Source: an uncultured Muribaculaceae bacterium
GTDB taxonomy: Bacteria; Bacteroidota; Bacteroidia; Bacteroidales; Muribaculaceae
Reading direction: 5' to 3'
DNA: 64,000 nucleotides
Assembly: GCA_910585275.1 (NCBI GenBank)
Contig: CAJUCW010000011.1
Coordinates: forward strand, 1-64,000
Of the stretch, positions 58,527 through 64,000 are shown in pieces. How positions within the stretch are numbered: position 1 is the first letter of the stretch; each line of letters begins with the position of its first letter. The position numbers and the translations under genes were made by a program. Under the pieces are notes generated by a model that was not told where the DNA came from, made no database searches, and was given only the letters and a program-made list of their open reading frames with translations.

Positions 58527-59194
58527 TCATCAAGCTTTTGTCCGAATGCAAGGTCGCCGGCATCTCCGAGTCCCGGCACTATATAACTGTGGGCATTGAT
58601 GTCGGGGTCGATGGCAGCTGTCCATAGGGTAGTTTTGCCGCCTGGGAGCACATTGCAGAGATATTCCACCGCCTGCCGTGAGGCAATGACCGACGCCACG
58701 TGTATCCTTGCCGGATTCCCTTTTTTTAGCAATGCGCGGTAGCCGAGTTCCATGGAACTGCCCGTGGCAAGCATCGGGTCGATAAGCACAAGGGTTTTCC
58801 CTTCGATGGAGGGCGAAGCCATATATTCCACGAGCACGTCGAATTGGTCGCTTCTCTCTTTGTATCTGCGGTAGGCGCTCACGAAAGCGTTTTCGGCGTT
58901 GTCGAAATACTGCAGGAAACCCTGGTGGAACGGCAGTCCGGCACGCAGGATTGTTGCGAGCACTATTTTGTCCTGCGGTTCGTGACACATCGTGAACCCC
59001 AGCGGAGTCTGCACTTTTTCCTGGGAATACTTGAGTCTTTTCGAGATTTCATAGGCCATGATTTCGCCTATGCGGTGAAGGTTTGTGCGGAATCGCATGG
59101 GGTCGCTCTGGATGGTGACGTCTCGCAGTTCCCTCATGTATCTGCTCACAAGGCTGGGCGTCGTGGCGAAGTTGATAATCTCTATATCGTTCAT
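58523..59194 (-). CDS. upp: Uracil phosphoribosyltransferase
   Basis: A 223-residue UPRTase from the ATG at 59194, salvaging uracil to UMP with PRPP. The PRPP loop is LIDPMLATGSS (137-147), the uracil-binding region RAGLPFHQGF (84-93), and YIVPGLGDAGDLAFG near the C-terminus is diagnostic. The longer frame adds 24 residues not found in the family. It overlaps recF by 4 bp. Confidence 0.94.
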   Translation of the reverse strand: MNDIEIINFATTPSLVSRYMRELRDVTIQSDPMRFRTNLHRIGEIMAYEISKRLKYSQEKVQTPLGFTMCHEPQDKIVLATILRAGLPFHQGFLQYFDNAENAFVSAYRRYKERSDQFDVLVEYMASPSIEGKTLVLIDPMLATGSSMELGYRALLKKGNPARIHVASVIASRQAVEYLCNVLPGGKTTLWTAAIDPDINAHSYIVPGLGDAGDLAFGQKLDE

Positions 59195-59282
59195 AGCATC
59201 GATGGTGTGGAATCGGAGGCCCTCATAGCCCTCGGGCTTTGTGGAATGCCTCGGAAAAGTTAACATTCATGCAAATATAACA

Positions 59283-60179
59283 CTATTTCGGTGTTTTTGT
59301 CGCATCCGAAAGGAAAAGTTTTGCCTTATACGCGTCTTTTTCTATCTGCACCCTCAGGGCGTCGATGGAATTGAACTGTATTTCCCCGCGCAAACGTTCC
59401 TGGAAGACTATGGCGACGTTATGGCCGTAAAGGTCGCCGTGCCAGTCGAGGATGTGTGCCTCGATGGTGAGGTCCGTACCCCTTCTTACGGTTGGCCTCA
59501 CTCCGATGTTGACGACGGCTCTTTCTTTTTTCCCGTCAGGAAGGATGGCGATAGCAGCATAGACTCCGTTGGCCGGGACCACAAGCCCCGGAGCCGGCAT
59601 CAGATTAGCGGTGGGGAATCCGATGGTACGTCCCAGCCGGTTGCCTTCCACCACTATCCCGGGGAGCGAGAAGCGCCGCCCGAGCATGCGGTTGGCGTCT
59701 TTGACGTTGCCCGACGCTATTGCTTTGCGAATGGCAGACGAGCTTATCCCCTCTACTAATGGCGCCTCCGACACCGTTATGCCCGATTCTTCGCCGATGA
59801 GGCGATAGTCGGCAATGGAAAGTGCCACGCCGTCTGATCCGAAAGTGTTGTCGTAGCCCACCACAAGGTGTTCCACTCCCATCCGGTCATGAATCATGCG
59901 CATCCAGTCGCTGGCGGTTGTGCCACGTAGTTTTTCGTCAAACGGCAACACAACCGGCGTTACGCCGTTTTTTGTGATAAGGTCGGTTTTTTTTTCGAGG
60001 GTGGTTATTGCGAGCGGGGCACGGTCGGGGTTTATAAGAGCGAGCGGGTGACGGTCGAAAGTTATCGCTATGGGGTCCAGACCGCGTAGTTTTGCTATTT
60101 CCTTTACTTCAGACAGCACGGCGGCGTGGCCGAGATGGACCCCGTCGAAAGTGCCGACGGCGGCTACCTTCCCCGTCAT
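59283..60179 (-). CDS. ribF: Bifunctional riboflavin kinase/FAD synthetase
   Basis: A 298-residue RibF. The adenylyltransferase half has GTFDGVHLGH (9-18) and the SSxIR motif as SSSAIRKAI near 146-154. The kinase half has GRRFSLPGIVVEGNRLGRTI (about 167-186) and GFPTANL. It turns riboflavin into FMN then FAD. Its start overlaps the HAD gene stop by 4 bp. The same operon ends with ribH, so flavin genes bracket it. Confidence 0.96.
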   Translation of the reverse strand: MTGKVAAVGTFDGVHLGHAAVLSEVKEIAKLRGLDPIAITFDRHPLALINPDRAPLAITTLEKKTDLITKNGVTPVVLPFDEKLRGTTASDWMRMIHDRMGVEHLVVGYDNTFGSDGVALSIADYRLIGEESGITVSEAPLVEGISSSAIRKAIASGNVKDANRMLGRRFSLPGIVVEGNRLGRTIGFPTANLMPAPGLVVPANGVYAAIAILPDGKKERAVVNIGVRPTVRRGTDLTIEAHILDWHGDLYGHNVAIVFQERLRGEIQFNSIDALRVQIEKDAYKAKLFLSDATKTPK

Positions 60180-60820
60180 CTGTGGCCGCCTTCCTCCAAA
60201 AGGCGTTCCGCTATTCCGAGAAGGGTGTCGGGGCCTGTCTTAGTGACTTGGATGGCGTTGAGCCCTACGGAGCGTGCGCTTTCGCAGTTGGCAGCCGAAT
60301 CGTCGAGCATTAAGGTTTCCGAAGGGTTGAGTCGGTAGCGGTCTATGAGGTTGCGGAAAATTATAGGGTCGGGTTTGCATGTGCGTTCCTGGAACGACAC
60401 TACGATGCCGTCGAAATAGTCGTTGACGGTCATACCTTCCTGGCGGAATGCAAGCTCGATCCAGTTGTTATACATCACCGGGTTGGTATTGGAAAGCATA
60501 TATATTCTGTAGCCTGCCTTGCGCAGATTCCGGATTGCCTCAAGACGTGGCGTCGGGAGGGCAACGAGGAAGCGTTCGAAAGCGTCCTGGATTTCCTCGC
60601 AAGTGGTGCCTTGGCGGCAAAAGGAGAGGAGGGTGTCGTAGAATTGGCCGGCCGACATGCGTCCGGATTCCAAAAGAAGGAATGGCCCTTTTTGCTCGTA
60701 TTGCCCGAGAAGGTTGTCGGCATCTGCCACTCCGAGACTTTGAAGGGCGCTGACGGCGCGTTCGCGGTCAAGGTCGATTACGACGCCGCCGAGGTCGAGT
60801 ATGATGTTTTTAATCTTCAT
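60176..60820 (-). CDS. HAD-superfamily phosphatase
   Basis: A 214-residue HAD hydrolase. Motif I is NIILDLGGVVIDLDRE (about 4-19, nucleophile in DLGG), motif II MLSNTN near 117, motif III lysine and motif IV LMLDDSAANC near 178-187. The YihX-like group it resembles dephosphorylates sugar phosphates or nucleotides, but substrate is unknown. The ATG at 60820 is chosen because the promoter box (60847-60854) lies upstream of it and inside the longer frame. Confidence 0.9.
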   Translation of the reverse strand: MKIKNIILDLGGVVIDLDRERAVSALQSLGVADADNLLGQYEQKGPFLLLESGRMSAGQFYDTLLSFCRQGTTCEEIQDAFERFLVALPTPRLEAIRNLRKAGYRIYMLSNTNPVMYNNWIELAFRQEGMTVNDYFDGIVVSFQERTCKPDPIIFRNLIDRYRLNPSETLMLDDSAANCESARSVGLNAIQVTKTGPDTLLGIAERLLEEGGHR

Positions 60821-60846
60821 CGCTGAAATAATTATGAATGCGGCCA

Positions 60847-60854
60847 CAAAATTA
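60847..60854 (-). promoter_or_regulatory. -7 promoter element of the HAD-ribF-upp-recF-ribH operon
   Basis: Minus-strand TAATTTTG, TAnnTTTG match, 27 bp before the HAD ATG. It is divergent from the pfkA promoter just to its right. Confidence 0.55.
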
Positions 60855-60862
60855 ATATTTTT

Positions 60863-60894
60863 TTTGTCACTTCCCCGACAAAATATTACCTTTG
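60863..60894 (+). promoter_or_regulatory. pfkA promoter
   Basis: TTTG at 60863-60866, exactly 20 bases, TACCTTTG at 60887-60894. The leader is about 90 bases before the ATG at 60992. Confidence 0.75.
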
Positions 60895-60991
60895 TGAGTA
60901 TAATTGGCTTGATATGGCGTTTAAGAAGTTGTGTAAACAGTTTCTGAGTCAGGAGATATAGATAGAAACAATCAAAAAAATATAGCTTGTT

Positions 60992-61972
60992 ATGGAAAAG
61001 CAAAGAGCAATCGGCATCCTTACGTCGGGAGGAGATGCCCCCGGCATGAATGCCGCAATTCGTGCGGTGACGCGAGCCGCCATTTATGCAGGTTTCAAGG
61101 TGTTCGGAATCATGAGGGGCTACAAAGGCCTTATCACAGACGAGATTGTGGAATTTTCCACGCAGAACGTTTCGAATATTATTCAGCGCGGAGGCACCAT
61201 CCTCAAGACAGCACGATGCAAGGAGTTTCAGACTCCGGAGGGGCGCCAGTGTGCCTACGATGTGCTCCAGCGCCATGGCATAGACGCACTTGTGGTTATC
61301 GGCGGCGACGGCTCGCTGACGGGCGCACGCATTTTCGCCAATGAATTCTCATTCCAGATTGTGGGGCTTCCGGGTACCATCGACAATGACCTTTACGGCA
61401 CCGACTCAACCATAGGCTACGACACTGCCCTCAACACCATCATGGACTGTGTGGATAAAATCCGCGACACCGCCACATCACACGAACGCTTGTTCTTTAT
61501 CGAGGTTATGGGGCGCGACGCCGGTTTCCTTGCTTTGAACGGCGCTATTGCTTCAGGTGCTGAAGCCGCCATCATTCCGGAAATTTCAACTCAGGTTGAC
61601 CAGCTCGACGAACTTATCGCCAACGGTTTCCGGAAGTCGAAGAACTCTTCGATTGTGCTTGTGGCGGAGTCTCCTTCCACAGGAGGCGCCATGGGTCTTG
61701 CGGAGAGGGTTAAGAAGGAATATCCGGACTATGACGTGCGTGTTACCATTCTCGGGCACCTTCAGCGAGGCGGTTCTCCCACGGCGTTCGACCGTATCCT
61801 TGCGTCGCGTATGGGTGCCGCTGCTGTAGATGCCTTGCTCGACGACCAGCGCAACGTGATGATCGGCATAAAGAACGACGAAATCGTTTACGTCCCGTTT
61901 ACAAAGGCAATCAAAAACGACAAACCTATCAACCAGGAATTGATGTCAACTCTCCGCAGGTTGTCGATTTAA
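60992..61972 (+). CDS. pfkA: 6-phosphofructokinase (ATP-dependent type)
   Basis: A 326-residue PfkA that phosphorylates fructose-6-phosphate in glycolysis. Key motifs: LTSGGDAPGMNAAIR (10-24), GGDGSLTGA (104-112, with the Gly that favours ATP over PPi), LPGTIDNDLYGTD (126-138, catalytic D131) and EVMGRDAGFLAL. Length is that of the allosteric bacterial enzyme. Monocistronic, ending at a strong bidirectional hairpin. Confidence 0.97.
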   Translation: MEKQRAIGILTSGGDAPGMNAAIRAVTRAAIYAGFKVFGIMRGYKGLITDEIVEFSTQNVSNIIQRGGTILKTARCKEFQTPEGRQCAYDVLQRHGIDALVVIGGDGSLTGARIFANEFSFQIVGLPGTIDNDLYGTDSTIGYDTALNTIMDCVDKIRDTATSHERLFFIEVMGRDAGFLALNGAIASGAEAAIIPEISTQVDQLDELIANGFRKSKNSSIVLVAESPSTGGAMGLAERVKKEYPDYDVRVTILGHLQRGGSPTAFDRILASRMGAAAVDALLDDQRNVMIGIKNDEIVYVPFTKAIKNDKPINQELMSTLRRLSI

Positions 61973-62005
61973 TGGATTAGGGATGATGGTTTAAAAATCA
62001 AAGTT

Positions 62006-62062
62006 AAGGCCCGGATATTGGCAAAACCTCTGTTCAAAGGCAGTTGCTGATATCTGGGCCTT
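62006..62062. terminator. Bidirectional terminator between pfkA and the GH2 gene
   Basis: AAGGCCCGGATAT (62006-62018) pairs with ATATCTGGGCCTT (62050-62062), 13 bp with one G-T pair, loop of 31 bases. It is followed by TTTCTATGTTTTT on the plus strand and lies between two convergent genes. Confidence 0.75.
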
Positions 62063-62071
62063 TCTATGTTT

Positions 62072-64000
62072 TTAGCGGCAGGCGGGTATGGTGCTGATCT
62101 TGATTGAGGCAGGAGCGAACTCATCGTTTGAGACAGTCATGGACGTTTGCCCCGGGGTGTTGCCTGACTGCAAAAGAATCTGTGCCAGCCCATTGAATGT
62201 CTTTATGGTATAGGTTCTTGCGTTGGCATCATAAGGGCGTTCCGTGGTGTTGTATGCCGGGTTTCCGTTGCCGGTTCCGAGTATGCGAATATCTCCGTTG
62301 ACAGAGATGGATAGTTCTACATTGGCATCCGGAACGAAACGGTTTTTGTGGTCAACAATCTTCACTGTTGCCACGGCAATATCCTTGTTGTCTGCATGTA
62401 TGGCATCGCGGTCAAGTGAAATGACCGCTTTCGCCGGTTTTCCTGTTGTCTCGATTTTAGTCACCATCTTTTTTTTGCCGTCCTTGTATCCGACAGCCTT
62501 TACTTGGCCAGGCTTATATACGGCATCCCAGCTCAGGTGTCCGTTGCGGGGCATCTTTTTCCTTCCAAGGCTTTTGCCATTGGCAAACAGCTCCACCTCG
62601 TCCATATTGCTGTAAGCCCAGACGCTCACATTCTCCCCCTCATGGCCACTCAGATTCCAGTGAGGGAATATATGTAGCACCGGCTCATCTGTCCACCAGG
62701 ATTTCAGGTAGAAGGCTTCATCTTTCGGGAACCCGCAGTAGTCAAGGACACCAAACTGTGACCCTGTAGCCGGGAATGACATAGGATTCGGTTCACCTCT
62801 GTAGTCAAATCCTGTCCAATAGAACAGTCCTCCAAGCCAGGGACGCTCATCATAGAATTTCCAGCCGCGTTCTATTGCATTATATATGCTGTCAGGTCCG
62901 CTTACTGAACGGTTTATCGCTTTCATAAGACCATTCTTATGGTCGTCGTAGTATATTCCTCTGGCGCCACACCCTGTGGTTTCTTCACTTCCCATAGCTT
63001 TCCTTTCGGGATAGTTGGCACGGTGCTGCTCTATTGGATTCTGAACGACATAATTATATCCGGCGACATCAACCGGAATCACGACGGTGGGGCCTCCGGA
63101 AGTTGCCATTGTCATCGGCCTCGATGGGTCGATGCGGTGACAGTATTCACGCATAGACTCCGATATGCGTTTCCCGAAATCGTTCCATTCGGTTCCCCAT
63201 TCCTCGTTGCCAATGCTCCAGAGCATGATTGACGGATGATTACGGTCCCGTTCGATCATACGTCTTAGTAATCTCATATGCTCATCGTTGATTCCAGTGA
63301 GCCGGTTCTCCTCAATCACCAGGATTCCAATGGAATCGCAGGCGTCAAGCATCTCCGGTGTCATCGGGTTATGGCTTGCCCTGTAGGCGTTGACACCGTA
63401 TTTTTTAAGCTCACGCAGACGGAACGCCTGAAGTGCGTCAGGGATAGCTGACCCGACTCCGGCATGGTCCTGGTGCATGTTGACACCTTTCAGTTTGACG
63501 TGTCGGCCATTCAGGAAGAACCCTTTGTCCGCATCGAATCTCATATCACGGATACCGGTTCTTGTAGTATAGGTGTCCACAATGTTGTTGTCTTTCAGCA
63601 CCTCTGTTACGATTGTGTATAACTTTGGCGCTGAGATATCCCACAGTTCCGGGTTGTCGATTGTTGTGGATTGTTTTGATACCCTTGACGTTTTTGCCAG
63701 AACCCCCGTTTCCCTCAATGTCGGGATAAGAGTCTTTTCTCCGGAGGGGGAAATAAGAGTGTGGCGCAATTCATAGTCTGCGGGAGTGAGACCTTTGTTG
63801 TCAACGGTGGTCTCGATTGTGACGGTTGCCTTGTCATATGTACCGGATAGGCTTGAATGTACAAATGTGCCGAACGGGGCCACATGAACCGGGTCGGCCT
63901 TGTCAATCCATACGTGACGGTAGATGCCGCCACCCTCATAGAACCAACCCTCCTCAAGTGTGGCGTCAGCCCTCACCGCGATGATGTTGTCGTCGCCATA
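62072..64000 (-). CDS. Glycoside hydrolase family 2 (beta-galactosidase-like), 5' end beyond window
   Basis: At least 642 residues of a GH2 enzyme, open through the right edge. It enters at YGDDNIIAVRADATLEEGWF, the end of the N-terminal sugar-binding domain, with FYEGGGIYRHVWI. The TIM barrel holds the acid/base in MLWSIGNEEWGTEWN and the nucleophile in KAMGSEETTG, with YWTGFDYRGEPNPM near its end. C-terminal DUF4982-like and Ig-like domains follow. The likely role is release of galactose or another beta-linked sugar from polysaccharide; specificity is not readable. It may be part of a polysaccharide-use locus continuing past the window. Confidence 0.93.
   Translation of the reverse strand, partial: YGDDNIIAVRADATLEEGWFYEGGGIYRHVWIDKADPVHVAPFGTFVHSSLSGTYDKATVTIETTVDNKGLTPADYELRHTLISPSGEKTLIPTLRETGVLAKTSRVSKQSTTIDNPELWDISAPKLYTIVTEVLKDNNIVDTYTTRTGIRDMRFDADKGFFLNGRHVKLKGVNMHQDHAGVGSAIPDALQAFRLRELKKYGVNAYRASHNPMTPEMLDACDSIGILVIEENRLTGINDEHMRLLRRMIERDRNHPSIMLWSIGNEEWGTEWNDFGKRISESMREYCHRIDPSRPMTMATSGGPTVVIPVDVAGYNYVVQNPIEQHRANYPERKAMGSEETTGCGARGIYYDDHKNGLMKAINRSVSGPDSIYNAIERGWKFYDERPWLGGLFYWTGFDYRGEPNPMSFPATGSQFGVLDYCGFPKDEAFYLKSWWTDEPVLHIFPHWNLSGHEGENVSVWAYSNMDEVELFANGKSLGRKKMPRNGHLSWDAVYKPGQVKAVGYKDGKKKMVTKIETTGKPAKAVISLDRDAIHADNKDIAVATVKIVDHKNRFVPDANVELSISVNGDIRILGTGNGNPAYNTTERPYDANARTYTIKTFNGLAQILLQSGNTPGQTSMTVSNDEFAPASIKISTIPACR

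Overview
The window looks like a chromosome segment of a gut-type Bacteroidales bacterium. Three things support this: many promoters match the Bacteroidota consensus (TTTG, about 20 bases, then TAnnTTTG); a Bacteroides-type conjugative transfer module (TraA/B/E/F/G, MobA/B) is present; and there are many Bacteroidota-typical families (DUF2723, DUF2752, DUF4919, DUF5683, HDIG 7TM protein). Muribaculaceae is a reasonable guess from the moderate G+C content and gene mix, but this is inference.

Region 1 (1-7466) is one end of an integrative conjugative element. All transfer genes read leftward: mobA and mobB, then a ParA-like TraA, a DUF3408 TraB-like protein, two accessory proteins, TraE, TraF and the start of the TraG ATPase, which runs off the left edge. 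A nested hairpin just upstream of mobA is a good oriT candidate. The element stops beside the 3' end of a tRNA-Leu(CAG) gene, a plausible integration site.

Region 2 (7548-8353) is gene-free and repeat-rich: a 14-bp tandem array, a purine-only stretch and a 20-bp triplet repeat. Region 3 (8354-40016) is mostly chromosomal. It holds a secreted M60-like metallopeptidase, rnhB, a polyprenyl synthase, polA, a glycosyltransferase, a catalytically degenerate alanine-dehydrogenase-like protein, shikimate kinase and a DUF2723 membrane protein. A four-gene operon resembling steroid/bile-acid 5-reductase plus hydroxysteroid dehydrogenase clusters follows. Then come an LpxL-type acyltransferase, an MsbA-like exporter, a formyltransferase-like/CD225 fusion, a DUF2752 protein, a lytic transglycosylase, DUF5683-parB-parA, a MATE pump, and a TolC/HlyD/two-permease export operon.

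Region 4 (40189-47102) is an accessory island. Two apparently identical 937-bp direct repeats, each carrying an Rpn/PD-(D/E)XK-family gene, flank about 5 kb. That interval holds an AT-rich operon for a secreted beta-propeller and a secreted WG-repeat/caspase-like peptidase, plus an AAA-ATPase/PDDEXK protein.

Region 5 (47244-64000) is again core-like. It contains a SlyD-type FKBP, DUF4919, a membrane protein, an HDIG 7TM protein and a bifunctional RelA/SpoT. A nine-gene leftward operon follows (HAD, ribF, upp, recF, DUF721, thioesterase, SIS isomerase, helical-repeat protein, ribH). The window ends with divergent pfkA and a GH2 beta-galactosidase-like gene cut by the right edge. The strongest leads are the repeat-flanked caspase island, the putative steroid operon, the CD225 fusion, and two enzymes whose catalytic residues are lost.
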